NCBI GenBank assembly: GCA_900542005.1
Contig: UQLW01000012.1
Span: forward strand, 10,574-74,573
DNA length: 64,000 nt
Direction: 5' to 3'
DNA from: an uncultured Eubacteriales bacterium
Lineage (GTDB): Bacteria > Bacillota > Clostridia > Christensenellales > UMGS416
Shown: positions 1-8,997 of the stretch, one piece after another
Layout of the letters: each line of letters opens with the position of its first letter
How positions within the stretch are numbered: position 1 is the first letter of the stretch
Notes under the pieces: generated by a model
The model's database searches: none
The model's input: the letters and a program-made list of their open reading frames with translations, nothing else
Told to the model about the DNA's origin: nothing
Program-made: the position numbers and the translations under genes

Positions 1-1347
1 CTCTCCGTCCACTGCCACAGCCTGCGTCTGGATGCCGCGCCAGATCAGCGTGATCTCCAGCACATCCCGGATCTGCAGGCTGTCCGCCGGGCCCGTTGAT
101 GCCCCTGCCGTCACCCCGGCAACCTCTACCTGCAGCCAGTCCTCCGCCTGCAGCCCTTCAGCGGCTACGGACGTCTCAAAGGGCGCGGTGCCATTGATAC
201 AGCCAAGCATCCTCTCCTCGCCGGAGAGATGGATCACACTGGTAATCAGCCGGCCTGTAATGGTTGCCCGCCCCTGCTCCACGGTGATGCTGTCCACCAC
301 CGGGTTTGCCAGCACCTCCAGCACCTGATCCGGCAGCGCCACGCCCTCAGGCAGCTTCAGCTCGCCGGTCACCGGCGTTTCCGACTGCGCCTGCTGCGGC
401 GCGCCGGGAATCTTCCACACCTGGGTTTCCAGGGTGATCTCTTCATCCACGGAATAGGCATCCGTCAGCGCCTGAGTCTGCTGGGCTGCATAGCCCTGCA
501 CCGTGACGAGCACCTGTGCCTCCACCGCCAGCACCCGCTTTTCACCCTTGATATTGTCATACAGCTTGATACGGCATTCCTGCACCCGCCCCTCGCCCAT
601 CAGCCACTGGGATTGGGCGATTTCTGACGCATCCCACTGCTGGGAAATGGGAAGCTGAAGGCTGGTCTGCTCCACCCATGTGGGCGCGGCGGCGCTGTAA
701 AGCACATTCAGCCGCAGCTGGCCTGCTACATCCATCTGCCCGGCCTGGCAGCTCACCTGGGTCAGCTCTACCTGCCCCTGGCACCAAAGTATGTTCTCGG
801 CCGCCGCCAGCGTCGGGCTCAGCTCCACATCCTCCCGCAGGGTGACCACCTGACGGCTGGAGCCAATGACCCAGGAACCCTCGATGGGCGTGGTGGAAGC
901 CTGCACGCCCGCGCCCTGCACGCCGGTGATCAGCGTACGCTCCTGGCGCTCCGTAAGGGCGATCTGCATCTCCAGCACGCACTCTACCCTGCACTGGCGT
1001 TCGTTGATCCAGCGCACCTGGGTGGACAGCGCTGTCACCTTCAGCTGCACCCGCTGCCCGGCCTGGGCCTTGGACATGGCCACCGTGTGGGTAAAGCCGC
1101 TGCGGGATTCCACGCTGGCCAGCCCTGACGCGGTCTCATACAATACGGTAAAGGCTACCGCGCCCTCTACCTGCACCTGCCCCTGGGACGGCTGAGCGCT
1201 GGCGTCCTCTACCCTGGCCTGGCAGCAGAGGAACCGCAGCGCGCCCTCCTGATCCTCCGGTATATTGATTTCTGCCTCGGCCATGCCGGAGGCTGTCGTT
1301 TCATCTACGGCAATCTCCAGATTCCATAGCGTTTTTTCCCAATCCAT
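1..1347 (-). CDS. SPOCS/DUF3794 domain protein (SipL-like), 3' end outside the window
   Basis: The reading frame is open from an ATG at 1347 to the window edge, giving 449 residues without a stop, so the C-terminus is missing. GGAGG lies 7 bases upstream of the ATG. The protein consists of repeated beta-rich blocks of the DUF3794 (SPOCS) type, with recurrent 'GQ(V/M)xVxGxxxxxVLY' strands around residues 45-65 and 195-220 and similar blocks further on. Family knowledge: SPOCS proteins such as SipL act in spore-envelope assembly in Clostridia, and SipL ends in a LysM domain, which cannot be checked here. The gene lies directly downstream of spo0A on the same strand with an 84-base gap, which fits a sporulation role. 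Other DUF3794 proteins are possible, so SipL itself is not claimed. Confidence 0.8.
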   Translation of the reverse strand, partial: MDWEKTLWNLEIAVDETTASGMAEAEINIPEDQEGALRFLCCQARVEDASAQPSQGQVQVEGAVAFTVLYETASGLASVESRSGFTHTVAMSKAQAGQRVQLKVTALSTQVRWINERQCRVECVLEMQIALTERQERTLITGVQGAGVQASTTPIEGSWVIGSSRQVVTLREDVELSPTLAAAENILWCQGQVELTQVSCQAGQMDVAGQLRLNVLYSAAAPTWVEQTSLQLPISQQWDASEIAQSQWLMGEGRVQECRIKLYDNIKGEKRVLAVEAQVLVTVQGYAAQQTQALTDAYSVDEEITLETQVWKIPGAPQQAQSETPVTGELKLPEGVALPDQVLEVLANPVVDSITVEQGRATITGRLITSVIHLSGEERMLGCINGTAPFETSVAAEGLQAEDWLQVEVAGVTAGASTGPADSLQIRDVLEITLIWRGIQTQAVAVDGE

Positions 1348-1431
1348 ACTCAATCCTCCCTTGGCGAACCAAATCTGTATCACTCTATGCCGGTTCGTCC
1401 CCTTATATGTCGGGGGGAGGGTGCCTTTTGC

Positions 1432-2208
1432 TCAGGCAGAATGCTCCATGGACATTTTATCGGCCAAAAGCGCGATGAATTCGCCGTTGGTCGGCTTGTC
1501 GTGCAGCGTGTAGATGTTATAGCCGAAGATCCGGTTGATGTTCTCAATGCGTCCCTTTGTCCACGCCACATCGATGGCATGCCGGATCGCCCGCTCCACC
1601 TTGCTGGCCGATGTATCGAAGCGTTCGGCGATCCCCGGATACAGCTCTTTGGTGATGGAGCCGATCAGCTGCTTATCCTCCATAACCATTTTGACCGCTT
1701 CCCGCAGGTACTGGTATCCCTTGATATAGGCGGGGATGCCGATGGTCAGAAAGACGGAGGTGATCTCCTCGTCAACCGATTTGGGCCGGATGCTGGAACC
1801 CATGGTAAAGCCCGTGCTTTTGCCGCCGTGGTTCTGGTCGATGATGTCCCGGATGCGCCGGCAGATCTGCTCGATCTCAAAGGGCTTCACCATGAAATAG
1901 CGCACGCCGTAGCGCATCACCTCGTTCACCACGTCCTCAGAGCCCATGGCAGACAGCACCAATACATCCGGATGCTTGCCTGGAAGCCGCTTGATCTCCT
2001 CCAATACGCCTACGCCATCCAGCACCGGCATCACCAGATCCAGCACCAAGATATCCGGCTGGAATTTGCGCAGCATTTCCACTGCCTCCTGCCCATTGGC
2101 CGCCAGCCCGACCACCTGCACCTCTTCCATTCTACCCAGGCCCTGGTGCATCATTTCCCGGGTCATCCCGTTGTCATCCGCCACCAGTACCTTAACCTTC
2201 TCCTGCAT
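1432..2208 (-). CDS. spo0A: Sporulation master regulator Spo0A
   Basis: This 258-residue protein is the phosphorelay-driven transcription factor that commits cells to sporulation. The N-terminal receiver has the acidic pair D11-D12, phospho-acceptor D57 in 'LVLDLVMP' and K108 in 'MVKPFE'. The C-terminal Spo0A DNA-binding domain occupies roughly residues 150-255, with the recognition-helix region 'TSASKVERAIRHAIDVAW' clearly present. Length matches the family (about 260-270). It is transcribed towards the SPOCS gene. In Bacillus spoIVB lies upstream; here a divergent small gene does instead. Two 0A-box-like TCGAA motifs lie upstream at 2326-2342, suggesting autoregulation. The identification is secure. 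Confidence 0.97.
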   Translation of the reverse strand: MQEKVKVLVADDNGMTREMMHQGLGRMEEVQVVGLAANGQEAVEMLRKFQPDILVLDLVMPVLDGVGVLEEIKRLPGKHPDVLVLSAMGSEDVVNEVMRYGVRYFMVKPFEIEQICRRIRDIIDQNHGGKSTGFTMGSSIRPKSVDEEITSVFLTIGIPAYIKGYQYLREAVKMVMEDKQLIGSITKELYPGIAERFDTSASKVERAIRHAIDVAWTKGRIENINRIFGYNIYTLHDKPTNGEFIALLADKMSMEHSA

Positions 2209-2325
2209 GGTTGATCTTCCTCCTTTTACTCCATCATCCGAATCAACATGACTCGATCGGCTGTTTTTTCCATTAATATTGTATCATAGGACAAATTTTG
2301 GGAAAGAGCGAAGCGCCACTAGATT

Positions 2326-2342
2326 TGTCGAAGCCAGTCGAA
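2326..2342 (+). promoter_or_regulatory. Tandem 0A-box-like sites upstream of spo0A
   Basis: TGTCGAA at 2326-2332 matches the Spo0A-box core and AGTCGAA at 2336-2342 is one base off. Starts are 10 bp apart, one helical turn. They lie about 120 bp upstream of the spo0A start, between spo0A and the divergent gene at 2452. Binding is inferred from the motif only. Confidence 0.5.
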
Positions 2343-2451
2343 TCCATTTTTATATTTAGTGTTAAGAATAAAAACGCTTGAGGCTGCCAGTCATATCCGT
2401 CCCGCAAAGCCCATAGGTTTGGGTAAGCAAGCTTGAAAGGAGCCGGTTCTT

Positions 2452-2691
2452 ATGAAACGCGTATTTTCCGTTCCGCCCAGCCAGAAGCCCACTGAACCGT
2501 CCGCCAGCCCGGAGCCTCAGCAAATCCAGGAATCCGAGGTTCTTCCGCCTCCTCCCACCCGGCCGAGGCCCTCTGTCTATGTCCGCGAGGTCACCGAACG
2601 GCACCGCGGCGCCATTGAGCGGATCCTGGCCCAGGTGAAAAAGCGGCCGGATGACAGCCAACAGGATGCGCCGCCGCCCAGCCAGCCCTGA
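2452..2691 (+). CDS. Small proline-rich hypothetical protein
   Basis: This 79-residue protein starts at an ATG with an AAAGGAG ribosome binding site 9 bases upstream and is followed at once by a good terminator, so it is probably a real gene. Residues 8-43 are rich in Pro, Ser, Gln and Glu. Residues 44-66 ('VREVTERHRGAIERILAQVKK') look like a charged amphipathic helix, and the tail is again Pro/Gln-rich. No membrane segment or signal peptide is visible. I do not recognise the family. It is divergent from spo0A and shares the region with the 0A-box-like motifs, so Spo0A could influence it; that is only a positional inference. Confidence 0.6.
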   Translation: MKRVFSVPPSQKPTEPSASPEPQQIQESEVLPPPPTRPRPSVYVREVTERHRGAIERILAQVKKRPDDSQQDAPPPSQP

Positions 2692-2696
2692 AGCCC

Positions 2697-2728
2697 AATA
2701 CGTTCCGCAAGGGACGTATTTTATTATT
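2697..2728 (+). terminator. Intrinsic terminator after the small proline-rich gene
   Basis: A 10-bp stem (2697-2706 with 2711-2720, one G-U pair) closes a GCAA tetraloop and is followed by a T-rich tract. Confidence 0.8.
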
Positions 2729-2747
2729 ATACATGCTGCATCCGTAT

Positions 2748-2799
2748 TTCACCGGTGTTTTGTATTTCTATAGCAGGATTCGAGAAATTGTTCACCGGT
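2748..2799 (+). repeat. TTCACCGGT direct repeat in a convergent intergenic gap
   Basis: TTCACCGGT occurs at 2748-2756 and 2791-2799, 43 bp apart, in the gap between converging genes. The core ACCGGT is itself palindromic. No function is known to me. Confidence 0.5.
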
Positions 2800-2861
2800 C
2801 AATCACGCAGGCCAGGCTTTGGATTCCATAAGCCGCCCGCAGAACCCTATTGCCAAATAAA

Positions 2862-2893
2862 AAAACGAGAGGGAAGCTGTTCCCTCTCGTTTT
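2862..2893 (-). terminator. Terminator of the Gld-like ABC operon
   Basis: A perfect 14-bp stem (2862-2875 with 2880-2893) closes a 4-base loop. Read on the minus strand it ends in a T tract just past the stop codon of the operon's last gene. Confidence 0.85.
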
Positions 2894-2906
2894 GGGCTTG
2901 GGTTTG

Positions 2907-4349
2907 TTAGTCCTCCTCGTCCAGCTCGCCGGCGCGCAGCTGATCCAAGGTGGTCAGCATGTTCTCGACCTTCTCCCGTCTGCAATAGAATTGGGTTACG
3001 CCATCCACCCGGACAGCATAGTAATCCTTCTCATAGGGGAAGAATTCAAACAGGTTCTCCGTCAGGTTATTGCCCGGCAGGTATTTGAAGAAGATCGTAA
3101 CCTCCGGCTCCCCGCTGACCGTATATCCCTTAGGCAGCGCGCCGTGGCTTGTGATGCTCAGGATGCTCTGATACCACAGGTTACCGGCTTTGCGGTTAAT
3201 CTCCGCGCCGTCCAGCCTAAAGGTCGCCCGGGCCGTCTCATCTTGCGCCGTGTCCGGCTGGATGATGGTCAGCACAGCGTCGGTATCCGGCGCATGGACC
3301 GTCACCTCGTCCACATAGTTGATGGCATACAGCATGAACATGCGGTTCACCAGGCTAAAGGCGTTCATCTGGGTAATGAAGTCCAGGGCCGTCGTTTTGA
3401 TGGTGTATACGCCCTGTTCTCCCTCGAAGGTTACATAGTAGTCCTCCTCATTTTCGCTCTTGTCGCCGATATACATGGTGAAGTTGCCGGTCCCGCCCAC
3501 GTTATCCGGGTCGTATTCCACCGTTACGGCATAGGCGGGGGTATCCAGCCCATAGCGCTGCAGGTTATCGTTGGATACGTCCACCATACCGCTCAGGCTG
3601 ATGGTGCTGAAATACTCGGCAAAGGTATCGAACTCTGTGCTTGCCAGCACCTGGTAGGGCTCCGTAATCATATAGTCGCCGATGCTCATGGTCTGCTCGC
3701 CCAGGCGGTGGGCCTCCAGCAAAATATCGCTGCCGGAGGCAATCCGAATCATGGTGGCGTTGGGGCCGTCCACCGAGAAATCCTTAGGCTGCGCATAGGC
3801 GTACAGCGGCGAGGTGGCATATTCGTAGAAATTCCCGGGGACGGTTACCACCCGCTCCACGCCCTCCCGGTAGGCATAGCAGCTGGAGCCGGTGACCGTC
3901 AGGTTGCCCAGGTAGTAGGTCTGCTTTTCCCCATCGGAAAATACGATCGTGACCGTCGCCGCCGGCTGATCCAGGCCGTATTGGCCCAGATCCGTCAGGT
4001 CGCCTTTGATGTCCTGGTTGACAATACCCGAAGAGGCGTTGCTCACCAGGGATGAAACCATATTCTGGTTCAGCACCAGGTCCGGCTGCTTGGTCAGCAC
4101 CCAGTCCTCCAGATACGCCTCCCGCTTAAAGGTGAAGGATTCGTCGGCCCGCTCGACCGTAATCTCCAGGACCTCCTGCTCCTCCCGCGTCCCCAGCTTC
4201 TCGGGGGCCGGCGTGGTGGCCGTGGTGGTCGTGGTCTGGTTTTCATATTGCTTCTGCTGGAGCGCCGGAACCAGAATAAAGACAAGGCACAGCATAACCG
4301 CCAGCACGACGACCAGCACGGCCGCTGTAATCAGCATCTTTTTATTCAT
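2907..4349 (-). CDS. DUF4340 domain protein of a Gld-like ABC system
   Basis: This 480-residue protein is probably an extracytoplasmic partner of the adjacent ABC transporter. The start at 4349 (MNKKML...) is chosen because AAGGAG lies 8 bases upstream and it follows the previous stop by 11 bases; a longer in-frame extension would run inside the upstream gene. One N-terminal membrane segment (about residues 4-27) is followed by a Thr-rich linker and two similar beta-rich repeats ('LGQYGLDQPAATVTI' and 'LQRYGLDTPAYAVTV'), typical of DUF4340. It is last in a four-gene operon with ATPase, permease and GldG-like protein. The family is known from genomes, but its substrate is not established. Confidence 0.85.
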   Translation of the reverse strand: MNKKMLITAAVLVVVLAVMLCLVFILVPALQQKQYENQTTTTTATTPAPEKLGTREEQEVLEITVERADESFTFKREAYLEDWVLTKQPDLVLNQNMVSSLVSNASSGIVNQDIKGDLTDLGQYGLDQPAATVTIVFSDGEKQTYYLGNLTVTGSSCYAYREGVERVVTVPGNFYEYATSPLYAYAQPKDFSVDGPNATMIRIASGSDILLEAHRLGEQTMSIGDYMITEPYQVLASTEFDTFAEYFSTISLSGMVDVSNDNLQRYGLDTPAYAVTVEYDPDNVGGTGNFTMYIGDKSENEEDYYVTFEGEQGVYTIKTTALDFITQMNAFSLVNRMFMLYAINYVDEVTVHAPDTDAVLTIIQPDTAQDETARATFRLDGAEINRKAGNLWYQSILSITSHGALPKGYTVSGEPEVTIFFKYLPGNNLTENLFEFFPYEKDYYAVRVDGVTQFYCRREKVENMLTTLDQLRAGELDEED

Positions 4350-4360
4350 GGGGTCACTCC

Positions 4361-5851
4361 TTACAGATGTCTGCGCTTGATAAAGATGACAAGGCCCGCA
4401 ATGAGGATCAGCGCCACAGGCACCGGCCAGGTCAGGGCAATCGTCCAATCCGCCTGGGAAGCGCTGCGGAAGTACAGAACCGAATCGCCCAGGGTCTTGC
4501 CGCGGATATACAGCTCCTGGGCGCTTTCGCCCTTCAGCCATGCTACGCAGTTGCGGACAAGATCGCCGTCGGCATAGGCCGCCAGGGAATCGCCATAGCG
4601 GACGTGGTTGACGGTGTTAAAGGCAATGATCCGCGTTTCGCCTGCTTCACCGCTCTCCAGGGTAACCGGCCGGGTAATGGTGACGCCCACCGGGAAGGGC
4701 CCGCTGGGGTCGGTATCCGCCTTGGCCGTCGTCTCCAGGTCGGAGAGGCTCTTCATCCAGGAGGATTTCGAGGTTTCCAGGATGCTGGATACGGTGATGT
4801 TCTCCTCCGGCAGCGGGTTGGCCACCTCAAGGATGCCTGCGCCATAGGGGAAAAGCACCGCAACGTTCTTCGCAGACAGAGCCTGCACGATCTCATGATC
4901 CGTATAGTCGGGTACGATGAAGTTCGCATAGGGCAGCGCATAGTGGTCGCGGTCGCCCTCAAAGATCACGCCCTGCGGAGCCGATACGCCGTAAAGCTTC
5001 AGGATCGAGGTGAAGTTCGTCAGTTCCTTGCCCAGCTCGTTATCCAGGCACATCATCAGCGTACCGCCGCCCTCCACGAAGGATTTCATCTGCTCGCGCT
5101 CCGTGTCGGTCAGGTCGGACTGGGGCGCCATTACGATCAGGATATCCCCAGGCTTGTGCTGTTCCATGAATACGTCCATCTTGGCCGAAATAATCTCCAG
5201 GTTCTCGCCCTCCAGGATCTCGTTGAAGGAGGTCATGGTGGCGATTTCAGGCTCGCCGTGGCCGGTCAGGATGTAGGCGCTTTTGCGGTTTTCATCCGTC
5301 ACATAGGTGATGGCCGCGGTGATTTTGCTCTCCACATTCACCTGAGAGAGGTTGTCGTTATCGTCATAGGTGTACATATCATCGTAATCGATAATCCGGT
5401 ATACATTCTTGTCCGCATTGGTCACCACCACGTCGCCGGTGGAGGGGCTCACGCCCGACTCTGAATAAATGGTGACAAAGCCCGGATTCAGGATGGGATC
5501 GACGTTCTCCACCTTGATGTGATCGGAGAGGGGCTTATAGCGGTTCAGGATATCCTGAAGCGTCTGGTCCACGCTGGAACCCGAGAAAAGCGTATAGATG
5601 TATACGTCCTCATCCAGGGAACCCACGACCTGGTTCGTCTTGTTGGTGATGGAGTAAACCTGGTTCTGGGTCATGTCGATCTGAAGATTCACATTCTCGC
5701 CCAGATACTGCAGGCAGATATTGACCAGTAGCACCGCCACAATGACCACGCAGCTGAGCACCACCGAATAGCCGCCATAGATCATACGGCGTTTACGGCC
5801 GTTGTCCTTCTTCTTGCCGCCGCCGATATTCTGCTCGTTCATCTTTTTCAT
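4361..5851 (-). CDS. GldG-family ABC accessory protein
   Basis: This 496-residue membrane-anchored protein is of the GldG (ABC_transp_aux) type. A Lys/Arg-rich N-terminus precedes a membrane helix at about residues 27-49. A large extracytoplasmic domain follows, containing the family-typical 'VYIYTLFSG' and 'ILTGHGEPE' segments and the 'GDILIVMAPQSDLT' stretch. A second helix lies near the C-terminus ('VPVALILIAGLVIFI'), then 'KRRHL'. It is 4 bases downstream of the permease gene and 11 bases upstream of the DUF4340 gene. In Bacteroidetes GldG works with GldA/GldF in gliding; Firmicute homologues with DUF4340 are not gliding proteins, and their role, perhaps in the envelope, is unknown. Confidence 0.85.
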   Translation of the reverse strand: MKKMNEQNIGGGKKKDNGRKRRMIYGGYSVVLSCVVIVAVLLVNICLQYLGENVNLQIDMTQNQVYSITNKTNQVVGSLDEDVYIYTLFSGSSVDQTLQDILNRYKPLSDHIKVENVDPILNPGFVTIYSESGVSPSTGDVVVTNADKNVYRIIDYDDMYTYDDNDNLSQVNVESKITAAITYVTDENRKSAYILTGHGEPEIATMTSFNEILEGENLEIISAKMDVFMEQHKPGDILIVMAPQSDLTDTEREQMKSFVEGGGTLMMCLDNELGKELTNFTSILKLYGVSAPQGVIFEGDRDHYALPYANFIVPDYTDHEIVQALSAKNVAVLFPYGAGILEVANPLPEENITVSSILETSKSSWMKSLSDLETTAKADTDPSGPFPVGVTITRPVTLESGEAGETRIIAFNTVNHVRYGDSLAAYADGDLVRNCVAWLKGESAQELYIRGKTLGDSVLYFRSASQADWTIALTWPVPVALILIAGLVIFIKRRHL

Positions 5852-5855
5852 GCTA

Positions 5856-6566
5856 TCAACCCTCGCTCCACCTTCTCTTCTCCACCGTGCGGATCGTCAG
5901 GAACACAAAGACCGCGGAGAAGCTGATAAAGTAAATGATCGCCGGCAGATCCAGCCGCCCCGCATAGAAGGGGTCATAGCGGGAATAGATGGAAAACCAG
6001 CTGATAATGGTAGACAGCCAGGAGATATTCAGATAGGGCGTCATCATATTGGCCACATACAGCAGCATAATGACCACCAGGGTCGTCACGGCGGCAATAG
6101 CCTGGCTATCGGTCAGCGACGAAAGGAACATGCCCAGGGCGACCAGCGCGGCGCCCAGCAGGAAGCAGCCCACATAGCTCGTCAGGATCTCGCCCCAGGC
6201 GGGGTTACCGAAAATCGCCATGGCGATTGGATAAATCAGGCTGCACAGCAGCGCGACGGCGAATACCGATACCGCCGCCAGGTACTTGCCCATCACCATC
6301 TGCGTGAGCGACACAGGCGCCGTCAGCAGCAGCTGATCGGTCTTGCTGCGGCGGTCCTCGCTCATCAGGCGCATCGTCAGCACCGGGATGAGGAACATGA
6401 ACACAAAGGCAATATTGCCCATGGTGGAGTTAAAGGCCGCGCTGTAGGTGGCCACGTTGTTAAAGGCAAAGAAGTAGCCGCACACGCCCAGAAAGGCGGC
6501 GACAAAAACATAGGCGATGGGAGAGAGGAAATAGGACTGCATCTCCCGCTTCCACACAGCGAACAT
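5856..6566 (-). CDS. ABC-2 type permease (GldF-like)
   Basis: This 236-residue membrane protein has about six hydrophobic segments, including 'FLSPIAYVFVAAFLGVCGYFF' near the N-terminus and 'AIIYFISFSAVFVFLTI' at the C-terminus. The conserved 'PVLTMRLMSEDRRSKTDQLLLTAPVS' region is the hallmark of GldF/ABC2_membrane_3 permeases. It should form the translocation pore together with the ATPase encoded immediately upstream. The ATG directly abuts the ATPase stop codon, and its AAGGAGG ribosome binding site lies inside the end of that gene, so the two are translationally linked. The transported substrate cannot be told from sequence. Confidence 0.9.
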   Translation of the reverse strand: MFAVWKREMQSYFLSPIAYVFVAAFLGVCGYFFAFNNVATYSAAFNSTMGNIAFVFMFLIPVLTMRLMSEDRRSKTDQLLLTAPVSLTQMVMGKYLAAVSVFAVALLCSLIYPIAMAIFGNPAWGEILTSYVGCFLLGAALVALGMFLSSLTDSQAIAAVTTLVVIMLLYVANMMTPYLNISWLSTIISWFSIYSRYDPFYAGRLDLPAIIYFISFSAVFVFLTIRTVEKRRWSEG

Positions 6567-7514
6567 CTAGTTATCCTCCTTATCTTGGCTGGTCAGCTGC
6601 AGGAAGATATCCTCCAGCGTCACGTCCATAGGCCGGAACATCAGCACCGGCCGCTGGAGGGAAACCATAGCCCGGAATACGTCGGCCCGCACGTCCTGGT
6701 TGCGCTCGCTTTCCACCAGGAAGTCTACCGTTCCCGCCTCTTTGATGCCGAGCACCTCCACATACCGGACGCCGCGGACCTCGCGCAGCGCCTTGCGCAC
6801 GTTGCCCTCCTCGCCCTGGATGCGCAGCGTCAGCCGGGTGATCTCGTTGACGTTGCTGGACAGGTTCTCCAGGGTATCCTGCGCGACGATACGGCCCTTA
6901 TCGATGATGATGACCCGCTCGCATACGTCGGCCACCTCCGGCAGGATATGCGAGCTGAGGATGACCGTATGATCCTTGCCCAGATCCTTGATCAGCTTGC
7001 GGATCTCGATGATCTGGCGGGGATCCAGGCCCACCGTAGGCTCGTCCAGAATCAGGACCTCCGGGTTGCCGATCAGCGCCTGGGCCAGGCCCACGCGCTG
7101 CTTGTAGCCCTTGGACAGGTTGCGAATCAGGCGTCCGCGCATGTCCGCGATGCCCACGAGATCGCATACGTCCCCGATATGGGCCGTTTTCTTGGCGCCG
7201 GGCACATGCTTGATGTCGCTGACAAAGCTCAGGTATTCCCGCACCGTCATGTCCATGTAAAGGGGCGGCTGCTCCGGCAGGTAGCCGATGCGCTTTTTGA
7301 CCTCGAGCGGGCTTTTCAGGATATCATACCCATCCACGCTTGCAGAGCCGGTGGTGGATGATATGTATCCTGTGATGATGTTCATCGTGGTGGATTTGCC
7401 GGCGCCGTTACGGCCCAGGAAACCCACGATCTCGCCCTTTTGGACTTCGAAGGTGACATCGTCGACGGCAGTTTTGTTGCCGTAACGCTTCGTCACATTC
7501 TCGACTTTGATCAT
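6567..7514 (-). CDS. ABC transporter ATP-binding protein (GldA-like)
   Basis: This 315-residue ATPase is the first gene of the Gld-like operon. Start 7514 (MIKVEN...) is preferred over an ATG 39 bases upstream because GGGAGG lies a few bases before it and it matches the family N-terminus. Walker A 'GRNGAGKS', signature 'LSKGYKQR', Walker B 'VLILDEP' and the switch His in 'ILSSHILPE' are intact. A C-terminal extension after about residue 220 resembles the DUF4162-like tail of ABC-2 ATPases. It would power the permease encoded next. Upstream, a TATAAT hexamer without a good -35 hints at the promoter. Confidence 0.92.
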   Translation of the reverse strand: MIKVENVTKRYGNKTAVDDVTFEVQKGEIVGFLGRNGAGKSTTMNIITGYISSTTGSASVDGYDILKSPLEVKKRIGYLPEQPPLYMDMTVREYLSFVSDIKHVPGAKKTAHIGDVCDLVGIADMRGRLIRNLSKGYKQRVGLAQALIGNPEVLILDEPTVGLDPRQIIEIRKLIKDLGKDHTVILSSHILPEVADVCERVIIIDKGRIVAQDTLENLSSNVNEITRLTLRIQGEEGNVRKALREVRGVRYVEVLGIKEAGTVDFLVESERNQDVRADVFRAMVSLQRPVLMFRPMDVTLEDIFLQLTSQDKEDN

Positions 7515-7683
7515 ATCCTTTTCCTCCCTCTGTGAATATGTTGATTGTAACAAATGGCGCTGGTACGTTGTGTTAACAAATTGTAAATATTATAAACCAG
7601 GCCATAAAATTTATCTTTCTTTGTTGTTTGTTCGTTTTTGTTGTCCATCCGCGCCCTTGCGGCGCCGCCTGCACGGCTACAGC

Positions 7684-7713
7684 AAAAAAGCCTCCCTCGC
7701 ATCTGGGAGGCTT
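7684..7713 (-). terminator. Terminator of the glycosyltransferase gene
   Basis: AAGCCTCCC (7688-7696) pairs with GGGAGGCTT (7705-7713), followed on the minus strand by a T run. It sits 10 bases past the stop at 7723. Confidence 0.85.
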
Positions 7714-7722
7714 CGGATAGGC

Positions 7723-8997
7723 TTATAGCCCGCCGGTCAGGTTTTCGCCGTCCTCTTTTATGGCGTCAATGCTGACCGTACTGGTATGGTGGATCGGCTT
7801 CCAGGTGGTATTGCGGTAAAAGATGGCGAACAGGCTGATATAGACCCAGCTAAGCAGAAACAGCGGCCAGCCCAGCACGCCTTTATACACCGTCCGCAGG
7901 GATTTTCCCTCCAGCTTCACCGTCAGGATCCCGTGAAGGAACATGCAGGCCACCGTAACGAGCAGCGAAATCAGCTCCATCTGGATGATCTCATACCAGT
8001 GGGCTTGTCCCATGTAGCGGATAGCCGCGCCCACGCAGGTGTTGACCGCGACAATCGCCGAACAGGGGATGGACATCAGATAGATCACCATATCCATCAT
8101 GATAAAGCTTTTTTGGGTAAAGGTGCCCCGAAAGAGCTTGCCGAAGAAAAGCTTGAGGCATTGCAGCGAGCCCACCGCCCAGCGGTACCGCTGCCGGTTG
8201 GCCTGCCGGAAGGTCACCGGCTGTTCGTCATAGAAAATGGCGTCCTCCGCAAAGGTCACCTTATGGCCCTTCAGGATCTGCATCAGGGAGAATTCACAGT
8301 CCTCGGTGATCGTCTCCGTGACCCATCCCCGTTCCGCGATCAGCTCCGCCCGGAAAACAAAACCGGTGCCGCTGACAAGCCCCGACATGCCCAGCCGGTG
8401 GCGGGGCCGCATGAAGAAGCGTGAGATGCACCAAAAGTAGATGGCATAGGCGCCGGATACCCAGCTGTCCGAAGGGTTCTTGATATCACGGTAGCCCTCA
8501 GAGACGTCGGCGCCGTCCAGCAGCTGCCGGTTCATGGCCATCAGATAGTCCTTGTGCACCAGGTTATCGGCGTCGAACACACCGTAGGCGTCGTAATACC
8601 CCGCCGGCTTTTCCCTCCGGATAATGTCGAACATCCAGTTTAGGGCGTAGCCCTTTCCACATTCGGCCAGGTTCTCCCGCTCATAGACCAGCGCCCCATG
8701 CTCCCGGGCTACCTGAGCGGTGTTGTCGGTACAGTTGTCTGCGATGACATAGACGTCGAAATATTCCTTGGGGTAGCGCTGCGCCATCAGGCTGTCGAGC
8801 AGTTGAGCAATAACCGCCGATTCGTTGCGCGCCGAAATCACCAAGGCGAAACGGTTGTATCGGTCGCAGGAGGGCACCGGCTGTTTATTGCGCCGTCCCG
8901 ATAGCAGCGCCATGACGATCTGATAGAACAATACGCCCATGGTAATGCTGCCCAGGATGGCATAGACGACTTTCAGGGTAATAAGTAGTGGTGACAT
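7723..8997 (-). CDS. Membrane family-2 glycosyltransferase
   Basis: This 424-residue enzyme transfers sugars from nucleotide donors, probably in a processive manner at the membrane. An N-terminal helix (about residues 7-30) precedes a GT-A catalytic domain with 'VIADNCTDNT', the DxD-type 'DADN', 'TEDCEF' and the 'QRYRW' motif. Three or so helices follow ('IYLMSIPCSAIVAVNTCVG', 'LISLLVTVACMFLHGIL', 'PLFLLSWVYISLFAIF'). D, DxD, ED and QxxRW together are the signature of processive GT2 enzymes such as cellulose and hyaluronan synthases. The polymer is unknown and no partner export gene is adjacent. It is transcribed alone from a good promoter with a leader of about 90 bases. Confidence 0.88.
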   Translation of the reverse strand: MSPLLITLKVVYAILGSITMGVLFYQIVMALLSGRRNKQPVPSCDRYNRFALVISARNESAVIAQLLDSLMAQRYPKEYFDVYVIADNCTDNTAQVAREHGALVYERENLAECGKGYALNWMFDIIRREKPAGYYDAYGVFDADNLVHKDYLMAMNRQLLDGADVSEGYRDIKNPSDSWVSGAYAIYFWCISRFFMRPRHRLGMSGLVSGTGFVFRAELIAERGWVTETITEDCEFSLMQILKGHKVTFAEDAIFYDEQPVTFRQANRQRYRWAVGSLQCLKLFFGKLFRGTFTQKSFIMMDMVIYLMSIPCSAIVAVNTCVGAAIRYMGQAHWYEIIQMELISLLVTVACMFLHGILTVKLEGKSLRTVYKGVLGWPLFLLSWVYISLFAIFYRNTTWKPIHHTSTVSIDAIKEDGENLTGGL

